64,000 nt of DNA from an uncultured Collinsella sp. (lineage in GTDB: Bacteria; Actinomycetota; Coriobacteriia; Coriobacteriales; Coriobacteriaceae): positions 1 through 64,000 of the forward strand of contig CATYSO010000009.1 in NCBI GenBank assembly GCA_958412345.1, read 5' to 3'. The notes under the pieces are model-generated. The model was given only the letters and a program-made list of their open reading frames with translations, ran no database searches and had not been told where the DNA came from. How positions within the stretch are numbered: the stretch's first letter is position 1; the number at the start of each line of letters is the position of its first letter. Below, piece after piece: positions 26,048 to 34,948 of this stretch. The position numbers and the translations under genes are program-made.

Positions 26048-26632
26048 ATGGGCACGACTTCCCCCAAGGCGGTCATCATGGACGAGACCGCCGTCAATCG
26101 AGCGATGACCCGCATCGCGCACGAGATTCTCGAGCGCAACGAGGGCTGTGAAGACCTCGCTCTGGTCGGCATCGTCACGCGCGGCGACCTTCTGGCAAAG
26201 AAGCTCGCCGAGGAGATCAAGGAGATCGAGGGCGTCGACGTTCCGCTCGGCAGCCTGGACATCAGCTTCTACCGCGATGACTATGCGACCAATTTCGCTC
26301 CCGCGATCCACGCTACCAACATTCCCTTCAGCGTCGACGGCAAGCGCGTCGTGCTGGTGGACGACATCCTGTATACGGGCCGTACTATCCGCGCCGCTCT
26401 GGATGCCGTCATGGACCTGGGCCGTCCGAGCCGCATCGAGCTGGCAGTTCTCGTTGACCGCGGTCACCGTGAGCTCCCCATCTCGCCGGACTTTGTCGGC
26501 AAGAACGTTCCCTCGTCGCATGAGGAGAACGTGCACCTATATATGAAGGAAGTCGACGGCTACACCGCCGTCGAGATTAACGACGTCGCGCCGGGTTCCC
26601 ACGTGGGCTCCGCGCCGCTGGGAGGTGAGTAG
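26048..26632 (+). CDS. pyrR: Bifunctional pyr regulator PyrR / uracil phosphoribosyltransferase
   Basis: Binds pyr leader RNA when UMP is high and promotes termination; it also has uracil phosphoribosyltransferase activity. The 194-residue product has the PRTase loop VVLVDDILYTGRT and the family segments GIVTRGDLLAKKL and LDISFYRDDY. ATG follows GAGGAAGGAGA. It is the first gene of pyrR-B-C-K-D-F, preceded by an attenuator leader, which supports an RNA-level mechanism. Confidence 0.96.
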   Translation: MGTTSPKAVIMDETAVNRAMTRIAHEILERNEGCEDLALVGIVTRGDLLAKKLAEEIKEIEGVDVPLGSLDISFYRDDYATNFAPAIHATNIPFSVDGKRVVLVDDILYTGRTIRAALDAVMDLGRPSRIELAVLVDRGHRELPISPDFVGKNVPSSHEENVHLYMKEVDGYTAVEINDVAPGSHVGSAPLGGE

Positions 26633-26636
26633 TACC

Positions 26637-27581
26637 GTGGCGTTCAACCATAAGCACCTGATCGACATTACCGAGTACTCCGAAGAGGACATCAAGCTCA
26701 TCCTCGAGACCGCCAAGGCGTTCTCTGAGGTCAACGAGCGTGCGATCAAGAAGGTCCCCACGCTCAAGGGCAAGACCATCGTCAACATGTTCAACGAGCC
26801 CTCGACGCGCACCCGCAGCTCCTTCGAGCTCGCCGAGAAGCGCCTTTCGGCCGACAGCCTCAACTTTGGCGGCTCCTCGACCTCCACGGTCAAGGGCGAG
26901 AGCCTCGTCGACACCGTCGAGACCCTCAACGCCTACAAGATTGATTGCATCGTCGTTCGCGATAAGCACGCCGGTGCTCCCTACATCGTCACGCAGAACT
27001 CGCCCGCGAGCGTCATCTGCGCCGGCGACGGCAAGCACAACCACCCCACGCAGGCCCTGCTCGACCTGTACACCATCTGGGAGCACAAGGGTGACTTCCA
27101 CGGTCTGAAGGTCGCCGTCGTCGGCGATATCGCGCACTCCCGCGTGTGCGGCTCGCTGATCCCCGCACTTAAGATCATGGGCTGCGAGACCTACGCCGTC
27201 GCCCCCGGCACGCTGCTGCCGCCGGCGCCCGAGGTCCTGGGCTGCGACCACGTGACGAGCGACCTCGATTCCGTCCTGCCTGAGCTGGACGTCGTCTACA
27301 TGCTGCGCGTGCAGCAGGAGCGCCTCGAGGGTGCCCCGTTCCCCACGATTCGTGAGTACCACAAGCTCTTCGGCCTGACCAAGGACCGCGAGAAGCTCAT
27401 GAAGCCCGATGCGATCATCTGCCACCCGGGCCCCATCAACCGCGGCGTCGAGTTCGATTCCTATATGGCCGACCACCCGCAACGCTCCGTCATCCTGGAG
27501 CAGGTCTACGCCGGTATCTGCGTGCGTATGGCTATCCTGTATCTGCTGCTTGGAGGTGCCGATAATGGCCTTGCTTCTTAA
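26637..27581 (+). CDS. pyrB: Aspartate carbamoyltransferase catalytic subunit
   Basis: Condenses carbamoyl phosphate and aspartate, the committed pyrimidine step. The 314-residue product has the carbamoyl phosphate signature NEPSTRTRSSFE, HNHPTQALLDLYT and a C-terminal CHPGPINRGVEF. GTG 26637 lies 11 nt after GGGAGG; GTG 26625, overlapping the site itself, is less likely. No pyrI partner is present, so it should be the unregulated trimer type. The last 17 bp overlap pyrC. Confidence 0.96.
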   Translation: MAFNHKHLIDITEYSEEDIKLILETAKAFSEVNERAIKKVPTLKGKTIVNMFNEPSTRTRSSFELAEKRLSADSLNFGGSSTSTVKGESLVDTVETLNAYKIDCIVVRDKHAGAPYIVTQNSPASVICAGDGKHNHPTQALLDLYTIWEHKGDFHGLKVAVVGDIAHSRVCGSLIPALKIMGCETYAVAPGTLLPPAPEVLGCDHVTSDLDSVLPELDVVYMLRVQQERLEGAPFPTIREYHKLFGLTKDREKLMKPDAIICHPGPINRGVEFDSYMADHPQRSVILEQVYAGICVRMAILYLLLGGADNGLAS

Positions 27582-28854
27582 GAATGCCCACGTCGTCGAC
27601 CCGTCCGTCGAGCTTGACGGTGTCGTTGACGTCCTGATTGACGGCGACAAGATCGCCGAGGTCGGCGAGAATCTCGCCGTCGAGGGAGCCGAGGTCCGCG
27701 ACCTTTCCGGCAAGTACCTCGTCCCCGGCCTGGTGGATATGCACGTTCACCTTCGCGAGCCCGGCTACGAGGTCAAAGAGGACATCGAGAGCGGCACCCG
27801 CGCAGCTGCCAAGGGCGGCTTCACCGGCGTTTGCGCCATGCCCAACACCGACCCCGTCACCGATAACGGCACCGTCGTGGAGTTCGTCAAGTCCCGCGCT
27901 GCCGAGGTCGGTCACTGCCGCGTCTATCCGTCGGGCGCCATGACCCGCGGTCTTAAGGGCGAGGCCATGTCCGAGATGGGCGATATGGTCGCCCACGGCG
28001 CCGTCGCCTTTACTGACGACGGTCGCGGCGTGCAGGGCGCGGGCATGCTCCGTCGCTGCATGGACTATGGCAAGATGTTCGGCAAGGTCTTTATGAGCCA
28101 CTGCCAGGACGAGGGCCTGGTCGGCCACGGCCAGATCAACGAGGGCAAGGTCTCGACCCGTCTGGCTCTTGAGGGCTGGCCGGCTGCCGGCGAGGAGCTC
28201 CAGATCGCTCGCGACATCGAGATCGCCAAGCTGACCGGTGCCAAGCTGCACATCCAGCACATCTCTACCGCCCATGGCCTGGAGATCGTGCGTGCCGGCA
28301 AGGCCGCTGGCGTTCAGGTTACCTGCGAGGCAACCCCGCACCACATGTTCCTGACCGAGAACGACCTGGACGAGACCTACAACACCTCGCTCAAGGTCAA
28401 TCCGCCGCTGCGCACCGACGAGGACGCCGAGGCCATCCGTCAGGGTGTCATCGACGGCACCGTCGACGTTATCGTCACCGATCACGCTCCCCACACCCCG
28501 TGGGAGAAGGCCCGTGAGTTCGAGCTTGCGCCCTTTGGTATGATCGGCCTCGAGACCTCGCTGTCGCTCGTACTCACCGAGCTGGTCAACACGGGCAAGA
28601 TGAGCGTGGGCCGCATGGTCGAGCTCATGGCCATCAAGCCGCGTGAGATCCTGGGCCTCGACCAGGTTCAGGTCAAGGCGGGCTCCGTTGCCGACCTGAC
28701 TGTGTTCGACCCCGCCGCCACCTGGACGGTCGGCGAGGATGGTTACGAGTCGCGCGCCGAGAACTCCGGTTTCGCCGGCCGCACGCTCACCGGTCGTGCC
28801 ACCGATGTGTTTGTCGGCGGTAAGCAGACGCTCGCCGACGGCTGCATCTGCTAG
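27565..28854 (+). CDS. pyrC: Dihydroorotase (class I)
   Basis: Cyclises carbamoyl-aspartate to dihydroorotate. The 429-residue zinc amidohydrolase has the first metal motif DMHVHLREPG (His60, His62), PNTDPVTDN, and later metal/catalytic segments QHISTAHG and VTDHAPHT. Length is typical of the class I form found with pyrB in Gram-positive operons. ATG 27565 lies inside the end of pyrB, behind TTGGAGGTG, so translation is coupled. Confidence 0.97.
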   Translation: MALLLKNAHVVDPSVELDGVVDVLIDGDKIAEVGENLAVEGAEVRDLSGKYLVPGLVDMHVHLREPGYEVKEDIESGTRAAAKGGFTGVCAMPNTDPVTDNGTVVEFVKSRAAEVGHCRVYPSGAMTRGLKGEAMSEMGDMVAHGAVAFTDDGRGVQGAGMLRRCMDYGKMFGKVFMSHCQDEGLVGHGQINEGKVSTRLALEGWPAAGEELQIARDIEIAKLTGAKLHIQHISTAHGLEIVRAGKAAGVQVTCEATPHHMFLTENDLDETYNTSLKVNPPLRTDEDAEAIRQGVIDGTVDVIVTDHAPHTPWEKAREFELAPFGMIGLETSLSLVLTELVNTGKMSVGRMVELMAIKPREILGLDQVQVKAGSVADLTVFDPAATWTVGEDGYESRAENSGFAGRTLTGRATDVFVGGKQTLADGCIC

Positions 28855-28946
28855 CATAGCCTTATCGCTTTTGTGCGCGGTGCCCTTGCGGTGCCGCGCT
28901 TTCTGTTCGTTTTGACCATGCAACCGCATGGGGGATTGGAGCGTCT

Positions 28947-29738
28947 ATGCCCACACCTTCCACTGCACGCATGCATGACTTCGAGGTCGTCTCGAACCAG
29001 GAGATCGCCGACGGCATCTTCTCGCTCGTCATCTCGGCCCCCAAGCTTGCAAGTGCGCTCAAGCCCGGTCAGTTTGTGAACATTGCCGTGCCCGGTGATG
29101 CGTCCTCGCTGCTTCGCGTGCCCCTGAGCTTCTATCGCGCCGACGCCCAGGCCGGCACCGTCGAGCTGTGGTACGCCGTCGTGGGCGACGACACCCGTCG
29201 TCTGTCGCAGATGGCCCCCGGTTCCACCTCTAATCTGCTGGGCCCTGGCGGCCGCGGCTGGCTTGTGCCCGAGGGTACCAGGAAGGCGCTGCTCGTTGCG
29301 GGAGGCATCGGTGTTCCGCCCGTGCTGTGCCTTGCCGGCAAGCTTGCCGAGCAGGGTGTGGCCGTCGACGTGTGCCTGGGCTTTTGCACCGCGTCCAAGG
29401 CCGTGGGCATCGATGAGTTCCGCGCTCTGTGCGACACGGTCGACGTGTGCACCGACGACGGCTCGCTTGGCACGCACGGTTTTTGCACCGATCCTGCCGC
29501 CGAGCTGCTTGGCGAGGGCGGCTACGACTACGTGGCCAGCTGCGGTCCCGCCGTCATGATGAAGAAGGTCGCCGCCGCAGCCGCCGAGGCCGGTGCGTAC
29601 TGCGAGGTGTCGCTTGAGCGCATGATGAGCTGTGGCTTTGGCGCCTGCAACACCTGCAATGTCGAGACGGTCGACGGTATGAAGGGCGCCTGCATGTGCG
29701 GCCCCGTGTTCGATGCTTCCAAGGTGGTGGTCTTCTAG
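28947..29738 (+). CDS. pyrK: Dihydroorotate dehydrogenase electron-transfer subunit
   Basis: Carries electrons from PyrD to NAD+ in the class 1B heterotetramer. The 263-residue product has an FAD-binding barrel (LRVPLSFYRAD), an NAD-binding fold (LLVAGGIGVPPVLCL) and the C-terminal [2Fe-2S] cluster cysteines in MMSCGFGACNTCNV and the later CMCGPVF. The 92-bp gap after pyrC shows no clear signal. The stop overlaps the pyrD start. Confidence 0.95.
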   Translation: MPTPSTARMHDFEVVSNQEIADGIFSLVISAPKLASALKPGQFVNIAVPGDASSLLRVPLSFYRADAQAGTVELWYAVVGDDTRRLSQMAPGSTSNLLGPGGRGWLVPEGTRKALLVAGGIGVPPVLCLAGKLAEQGVAVDVCLGFCTASKAVGIDEFRALCDTVDVCTDDGSLGTHGFCTDPAAELLGEGGYDYVASCGPAVMMKKVAAAAAEAGAYCEVSLERMMSCGFGACNTCNVETVDGMKGACMCGPVFDASKVVVF

Positions 29739-30661
29739 TGGGTACCGTGAACATGGCCGTCGATTTCGGCGGCGTCAAGATGCAGAACCCCATCAACACC
29801 GCAGCCGGTACCTTTGGCTACGGTTGGCAGTTCCAGAACTTCTTTGATGTTTCCCAGCTGGGCGCCATCACCACCAAGGGTTGCGCTGCCGAGCCCTGGC
29901 CCGGCAATCCCGCGCCTCGCATGGCCGAGATCCCGGGCGGCATGATCAACTCCGTGGGCCTTCAGAACCCCGGCGTGGCCGCCTTTGCCCGTGAGTCCGG
30001 TCCGTGGCTCGAACAGCTGTCCAAGGACGGCTGCCAGGTCATTTGTCAGGTTGCCGGCCACTCCGTTGACGAGTTTGTCCGCGCACTCGAGATGTATGTC
30101 GAGCTGTGCCCCTGGGCTGCCGGCTACGAGATCAACGTGAGCTGCCCTAATATCGCCGCCGGCGGTGCCGCCATGGGATCAACGCCCGAGGGCGCCTCTT
30201 CCGTTATGGCTGCCTGCCGCAAGGTGACCGATAAGCCGCTGTTCGTGAAGATGGCGCCGGTCAACGTTGCCGAGATTGCCAAGGCTCTCGAGGCCGCCGG
30301 CGCCGACGGCCTTTCGGTCATCAACTCCATCCAGGGTATGGCCATTGACGTCCATACCCGCAAGTCCCGCGTGGCCAAGCCCAAGGGCGGCCTTTCGGGC
30401 CCGCTGTGCCACCACATCGCCGTGCGCATGGTCTGGGAGGTTGCCCAGGCCGTCGATATCCCCATCAACGGTGTCGGCGGTGTCATGACCGGCGAGGATG
30501 CGGCTGAGTTTATCCTGGCCGGCGCCACCTGCGTGTCGGTCGGTATGGCCAACTTCGTCGATCCGTGTGCTTCGCTTAAGATCGCGCATGAGCTCGAGGC
30601 CTGGGCCGAGTCCCAGGGCGTGAAGGACATCAACGAGCTGGTAGGTGCTTTCGAATGCTAG
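29738..30661 (+). CDS. pyrD: Dihydroorotate dehydrogenase, class 1B catalytic subunit
   Basis: Oxidises dihydroorotate to orotate with FMN. The 307-residue barrel has the class 1 catalytic Cys in YEINVSCPNI and conserved FVKMAP and NGVGGVMTGEDA segments. It works with PyrK and NAD+, suiting an anaerobe. GTG 29738 overlaps the pyrK stop (TAGTG) and follows AAGGTGG; ATG 29753 is a less likely alternative. It overlaps pyrF by 7 bp. Confidence 0.95.
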   Translation: MGTVNMAVDFGGVKMQNPINTAAGTFGYGWQFQNFFDVSQLGAITTKGCAAEPWPGNPAPRMAEIPGGMINSVGLQNPGVAAFARESGPWLEQLSKDGCQVICQVAGHSVDEFVRALEMYVELCPWAAGYEINVSCPNIAAGGAAMGSTPEGASSVMAACRKVTDKPLFVKMAPVNVAEIAKALEAAGADGLSVINSIQGMAIDVHTRKSRVAKPKGGLSGPLCHHIAVRMVWEVAQAVDIPINGVGGVMTGEDAAEFILAGATCVSVGMANFVDPCASLKIAHELEAWAESQGVKDINELVGAFEC

Positions 30662-31371
30662 AGAATGATGCCCGCGACCGTGTTATCGTCGCCCTCGACT
30701 GCGACCGTGAGCGCGCGCTCGAGCTCGCCCACGAGCTTTCGGGCCATGCCGCCTGGCTCAAGGTTGGCATGACGCTCTATTACGCTGAGGGTCCCCAGAT
30801 CGTCAAGACCTTTAAGGACCTTGGCTTTAAGGTCTTCCTCGACCTTAAGTTCCATGACATTCCGCATCAGGTGCGCGGCGCTGCCCGCTCGGCCTCGCTT
30901 GCCGGTGCCGACCTGCTTTCGGTCCACGGCCTGGGCTCGGGTGCTATGCTCGCTGCCTGCCGCGAGGGTGCCGAGGAGGCGCGTGAGGACCGCGCCAAGC
31001 TCGTCGCCATCACCGTGCTCACGAGCATGAATCAGGATGCCTTGAGCGAGATCGGCGTCGAGTCGCCCGTGGCCGAGGAGGCCGCCCGTCTGGCAAAGCT
31101 TGCTCAGGCCAACGGCATCGATGGCATCGTGTGCTCGCCGATGGAGGCTCACGACATGCGTGAGCTGCTGGGTCCTGATGCCCTGATCGTGACTCCGGGT
31201 GTGCGTCCGGTGGGTGCCGCCCTTGGTGACCAGTCCCGCGTGGCGACGCCTTCCCAGGCTATCGAGCGTGGCGCAAGCCACATTGTGGTGGGCCGTCCCA
31301 TCACCGGTGCCGACGATCCGGTTGCCGCCTTTGACGCCATCGTCGCCGAGCTGGTCGAAAACGTCGCGTAA
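30655..31371 (+). CDS. pyrF: Orotidine 5'-phosphate decarboxylase
   Basis: Makes UMP from OMP. The 238-residue barrel has the catalytic DLKFHDIPHQV (Asp-Lys-x-x-Asp pattern) and the phosphate loop VTPGVRP. It is the last gene of this operon. The window's operon lacks pyrE and carAB, which must be encoded elsewhere. A long-stem hairpin follows 46 bp downstream. Confidence 0.97.
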   Translation: MLENDARDRVIVALDCDRERALELAHELSGHAAWLKVGMTLYYAEGPQIVKTFKDLGFKVFLDLKFHDIPHQVRGAARSASLAGADLLSVHGLGSGAMLAACREGAEEAREDRAKLVAITVLTSMNQDALSEIGVESPVAEEAARLAKLAQANGIDGIVCSPMEAHDMRELLGPDALIVTPGVRPVGAALGDQSRVATPSQAIERGASHIVVGRPITGADDPVAAFDAIVAELVENVA

Positions 31372-31416
31372 AAGATTCCCCTAAGTCACCACTTTTGGGT
31401 CTCATTAGCACAAAAT

Positions 31417-31474
31417 AGCCCCTGTGCCTGCGTAAACTTTCCCATCCTTTGTGTGGAATCGCAGGTCAGGGGCT
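31417..31474 (+). terminator. Interrupted hairpin after pyrF
   Basis: AGCCCCTG (31417-31424) pairs with CAGGGGCT (31467-31474), and CCTGCG (31427-31432) with CGCAGG (31460-31465), around a 27-nt loop. The following TTAACTTT is only moderately U-rich, so a weak terminator or mRNA end stabiliser is likely. Confidence 0.5.
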
Positions 31475-31557
31475 TAACTTTGGGCGCAGTATATTGCACT
31501 TTTTGCGGGTATCGTCTAACCTATGGAGCCGCGATTGGGCATTTTGTACGTTCTACG

Positions 31558-31566
31558 TGCTAAAAT
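31558..31566 (+). promoter_or_regulatory. mihF extended -10 promoter
   Basis: TGC-TAAAAT gives an extended -10 element 45 bp before the mihF ATG. A TTGGGC hexamer 20 bp upstream is too distant for a standard -35. Confidence 0.6.
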
Positions 31567-31610
31567 GCCAATTATTGAATCAGATATAACCCAACTATTT
31601 GGAGGTACGA

Positions 31611-31919
31611 ATGGCACTCCCTCAGCTTACCGACGAGCAGCGCAAGCAGGCTCTTGAGAAGGCTGCTGCCGCACGTCACGCCCGCGCTGAGCTTCGCGAG
31701 CAGATCAAGAAGGGCGAGAAGTCCCTCGAGTCCGTGCTCAACTCCGATGACCCCATCGCTTCCCGCATGAAGGTTTCCACCCTCATCGAGTCTCTCCCCG
31801 GTTATGGCAAGGCCAAGGCCGCCAAGATCATGGAGGAGCTCGGTATCTCCGCTACTCGTCGCGTCCAGGGCCTCGGCGTCCGTCAGCGCGAGCAGCTCCT
31901 CGAGCAGCTGACCAAATAA
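31611..31919 (+). CDS. mihF: Integration host factor, actinobacterial type (mIHF)
   Basis: Small nucleoid protein found in Actinobacteria, unrelated to the enteric IHF/HU fold. It binds and bends DNA through an S13-like helix-two-turn-helix. The 102-residue product is rich in Ala and Lys, and the core STLIESLPGYGKAKAAKIME with SATRRVQGLG is diagnostic. ATG follows TTGGAGG. It leads the mihF-gmk-rpoZ-thiI group; mihF-gmk-rpoZ is the conserved order in Actinobacteria and is the strongest taxonomic hint in the window. Confidence 0.95.
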   Translation: MALPQLTDEQRKQALEKAAAARHARAELREQIKKGEKSLESVLNSDDPIASRMKVSTLIESLPGYGKAKAAKIMEELGISATRRVQGLGVRQREQLLEQLTK

Positions 31920-32489
31920 GTGAGCGCTCAGGATTCCAAGCTCTTTGTGATTTCTGGACCGTCAGGCGCAGGCAAGGGTACGCTCGTCACTCGTGTGCGC
32001 GAGCGCCGCTCGAACCTGGGTCTGACGGTTTCGGCTACCACGCGAGCACCACGCAAAGGTGAGGTCGACGGTGTCAACTACTTTTTTCTGACTCGCGAGG
32101 AGTTCGACCGCCGCGTGGCAAACGGTGAGTTTGTTGAGTGGGCCGAGGTCCACGGTAACTGCTACGGCACGTTGGTGAGCGAGGTCACATCCAAGCTCGC
32201 CTCGGGCTCGTCTCTGATTTTGGAGATCGATGTCCAGGGCGCCCTGCAGGTGAAGGAGCGTTTCCCCGAGGCCGTGCTGATCTTTATCAAGCCGCCTTCG
32301 CTTGAGGTGCTTCGCGAGCGTCTAGTCGGTCGCGGTACCGAGACGCCCGAGACGATTGAGCTGCGTATGGCAAACGCCGCCGATGAGCTTGCCCTTGCCG
32401 ACCGCTACGACGACGTCGTGGTGAATGACGATCTCGACCGCGCGACCGATGAGCTCGTTCGCGTTCTCGATATGCATGAAAGGATCTGA
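31920..32489 (+). CDS. gmk: Guanylate kinase
   Basis: Phosphorylates GMP to GDP. The 189-residue product has the P-loop SGPSGAGKG near residue 10, SATTRAPRKGEVDGVNY and the ILEIDVQGA segment. GTG 31920 directly follows the mihF stop, so it depends on upstream translation. Confidence 0.97.
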   Translation: MSAQDSKLFVISGPSGAGKGTLVTRVRERRSNLGLTVSATTRAPRKGEVDGVNYFFLTREEFDRRVANGEFVEWAEVHGNCYGTLVSEVTSKLASGSSLILEIDVQGALQVKERFPEAVLIFIKPPSLEVLRERLVGRGTETPETIELRMANAADELALADRYDDVVVNDDLDRATDELVRVLDMHERI

Positions 32490-32494
32490 GGTCC

Positions 32495-32776
32495 GTGTCC
32501 GTTGTAAAGCCTTGCATTGACGATCTTCTGGAGAAGACCGATCACAACCGCTTCCTGCTCGCTTCGCTTGCCTCCAAGCGCGCCTGCGACATCAATAGCA
32601 TGCTGCGTGGCCAGCACAACCGCGTGCTTGCCGTCCAAGATGTCGATGACATCACCATCGGGCTTTCCGGTGCCGATACCATCTCGATGGCTATGGACGA
32701 GATTGTCGACGGCGACATCTCTTACGACGAGGCCCGTTACGAGAAGGCGCTCGGCCACAAGGTTGCTGAAGCCTAA
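32495..32776 (+). CDS. rpoZ: RNA polymerase omega subunit
   Basis: Stabilises the beta' subunit during RNA polymerase assembly. The 93-residue product has the short conserved segment LLEKTDHNRFLLASLASKRA and an acidic-basic C-terminus. GTG 32495 is spaced 10 nt from AAAGGA. Its place between gmk and the next gene supports the call despite its small size. Confidence 0.9.
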   Translation: MSVVKPCIDDLLEKTDHNRFLLASLASKRACDINSMLRGQHNRVLAVQDVDDITIGLSGADTISMAMDEIVDGDISYDEARYEKALGHKVAEA

Positions 32777-34021
32777 ATGGCGGCTCGCGTCTGCCTGGTC
32801 CACTATCACGAGGTTGGGCTGAAGGGCAAGAACCGCGCACATTTTGAGCATATCCTCATGGATAACATCAAGGCGGCCTTGGCCGCCTTTTCCGTGAATG
32901 CCGTGTCTCGAATTTCCGGTTATATCCTCGTGACCTTTAACGAGCATCAGGCCGACGAGGCGGCGCGTGTCATTCGCACCGTTCCCGGCGTTGCCCGTGT
33001 GTCTTTGGCGTATCACACCAATCGCGACCCGCAGGAGTACTGCGCCGCCGCCGTGAAGGCGCTGCGCGAGTTTGGTTCCTTCGATTCGTTTAAGGTGCAC
33101 GCCAAGCGCTCCAATACTGACTATGAGCTCACCTCGATCGATATCAATCGTCAGGTGGGCGAGGTGCTGTGTGAGGCCTTTCCCGATAAAAAGGTTCAAA
33201 TGCACGACCCCGATGCGATGGTGCACGTACTGGTGGTCCAGGGTAGCGTTTACGTGTACGCGCGCTCCGAGCGCGGCGTGGGCGGTCTGCCGGTGGGTTC
33301 TGCCGGCAAGGTCGTGACGCTGCTGTCGTCGGGTATCGATTCTCCGGTGGCGACCTGGATGCTCGCGCGTCGCGGTGCGGTGTGCGTGCCGGTACATTTC
33401 TCCGGTCGTCCGCAGACGCCCGATACGAGCGAGTATTTGGTGCAGGACATCATCCTTGCGCTTGAGCCGGGTGTCCAGATCGGCCGCCTGTACGTGGTAC
33501 CGTTTGGCGACTGCCAGCGTGAGATTTCGGTCACCTGTCCCAGCAACCTGCGCGTGATCATGTATCGCCGCATTATGTATTCGGTTGCCGAACGCATTGC
33601 ACACATCGAGGGTGCCAAGGCCATCGTTACGGGCGAATCGCTTGGACAGGTTGCCTCCCAAACGCTTGAAAACATCATGGCCGTCAACGAGGCCGTGAAG
33701 ATCCCCGTGTTCCGTCCTCTCATCGGTTCGGACAAGCAGGAGATCATCGCGCGCGCCGAGGAGATCGGTACGTTCGATATCTCGACTGAGGCCGCTCCCG
33801 ACTGCTGCACGCTGTTTATGCCGCGCCGTCCCGAGACACACGCTAAACTCGATGCCGTGCATGAGGCGTGGGAACTGTTTGATCACGAGGAGATGATTGA
33901 GCGCCTGCTCAAGCAGACCGAGTACATCGACTTCGAGAGCAACACATATAAGGCCCCTAAGACCTTAAAACGCAAACATTCGGAGCTTGCTCCGCGTGAG
34001 ATTTACCAAGATCACGAGTAA
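32777..34021 (+). CDS. thiI: tRNA 4-thiouridine synthase ThiI
   Basis: Adenylates U8 of tRNA and inserts sulfur. The 414-residue product has an N-terminal ferredoxin-like/THUMP region (~1-165), the PP-loop ATP motif SSGIDSP (from residue 184), and a C-terminal pyrophosphatase-like domain. It lacks the C-terminal rhodanese domain of the E. coli protein, like most Gram-positive ThiI. ATG follows the rpoZ stop at once. A strong terminator follows. Confidence 0.96.
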   Translation: MAARVCLVHYHEVGLKGKNRAHFEHILMDNIKAALAAFSVNAVSRISGYILVTFNEHQADEAARVIRTVPGVARVSLAYHTNRDPQEYCAAAVKALREFGSFDSFKVHAKRSNTDYELTSIDINRQVGEVLCEAFPDKKVQMHDPDAMVHVLVVQGSVYVYARSERGVGGLPVGSAGKVVTLLSSGIDSPVATWMLARRGAVCVPVHFSGRPQTPDTSEYLVQDIILALEPGVQIGRLYVVPFGDCQREISVTCPSNLRVIMYRRIMYSVAERIAHIEGAKAIVTGESLGQVASQTLENIMAVNEAVKIPVFRPLIGSDKQEIIARAEEIGTFDISTEAAPDCCTLFMPRRPETHAKLDAVHEAWELFDHEEMIERLLKQTEYIDFESNTYKAPKTLKRKHSELAPREIYQDHE

Positions 34022-34032
34022 ATTTGTGCATA

Positions 34033-34064
34033 GACCGACGATGCGCCTGCATCGTCGGTCTTTT
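34033..34064 (+). terminator. thiI operon terminator
   Basis: A perfect 12-bp stem (34033-34044 with 34049-34060), GCCT loop and T4. Strong intrinsic terminator. Confidence 0.94.
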
Positions 34065-34139
34065 GCTATCTGGGCATTTTGCGACTAAGTGTTCATTTGC
34101 TGACGCGTGCTTGAATAAATGGACAGATTTGTGCAAGGT

Positions 34140-34180
34140 TTTGGTCAGCTTTTGGTTTGACCGCAAAAACCGGTTTTGGG
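34140..34180 (+). promoter_or_regulatory. TTTGGTCA direct repeats upstream of comEA
   Basis: TTTGGT at 34140 and 34151 are 11 bp apart inside the same 20-mer found upstream of yraN (4706-4725). A further TTTGGG at 34175 is 24 bp on, roughly two turns. It lies about 55-95 bp before the comEA start, with no clear sigma-70 box between. Confidence 0.6.
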
Positions 34181-34234
34181 GCGTGGCCGTTGCGGAGCTC
34201 CTTTCCTGACACGATGGTGTTGGGAGGTTTTGCT

Positions 34235-34948
34235 ATGGCGCAGCGCGAACAACACGAACGAGTCAAAAAGATGGACCGCTGGGCGGGCAAACTGCTCGGT
34301 CATAAGGCAGTGGTGGTGGCGATACTGGTCGTCATTGCGATGGCGAGTGGACTGGCGATGGCGAACCTAGGCGGCAGTGCCGGCGGCGTGTCGTTTGAGC
34401 GCACTGATGGTTCGGGCTCGTTAGTGGAGCCGGTATCCGGAGATGCTTCGAGCGGAAAGACATCCGAAGGCTCTTCGCCTAAGGCGTCTGCCGCGGTAGA
34501 GGTCTATGTCGATGTTGACGGCGCCGTTGTGTCGCCCGGTGTATATCGTCTCAAGGACGGCGCGCGGGTGGCTCAGGCGATTGATGCCGCCGGCGGGCTG
34601 GCGCCCGAGGCAGACGTTACGGGACTCAATCGGGCATCTAAGGTCGTCGATGGACAGAAGATTCACGTTCCAACGGTAGGGGAGCAGCAGGCGTCCATTG
34701 CGGAAGCCGGTGTTGATGGTGGGGCTTCCGCATCGTCGGGCGTTAGTGGCGCAACAGGTCTAGTAAACATCAATACGGCAAGCGCAGAAGAGCTGCAGAC
34801 GCTTTCGGGCATCGGCCCCTCCATGGCCCAGTCGATTATTGATGAGCGGACAAAGAACGGTGCTTTTGCCTCGGTTGACGATCTGATGCGTGTGTCGGGA
34901 ATCGGCGAGAAGAAGCTTGCCAAAATCAAAGATTGCATCTGCGTATGA
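34235..34948 (+). CDS. comEA: Competence protein ComEA
   Basis: Membrane-anchored double-stranded DNA receptor for transformation. The 237-residue product has a short basic start, one membrane helix (about 25-45, AVVVAILVVIAMASGLAM), a linker, an SLBB domain (~85-145, VYVDVDGAVVSPGVY) and two helix-hairpin-helix motifs at the C-terminus (LVNINTASAEELQTLSGIG). ATG 34235 follows GGGAGG. Its stop overlaps the comEC start. Located behind the TTTGGTCA repeats. Confidence 0.95.
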   Translation: MAQREQHERVKKMDRWAGKLLGHKAVVVAILVVIAMASGLAMANLGGSAGGVSFERTDGSGSLVEPVSGDASSGKTSEGSSPKASAAVEVYVDVDGAVVSPGVYRLKDGARVAQAIDAAGGLAPEADVTGLNRASKVVDGQKIHVPTVGEQQASIAEAGVDGGASASSGVSGATGLVNINTASAEELQTLSGIGPSMAQSIIDERTKNGAFASVDDLMRVSGIGEKKLAKIKDCICV

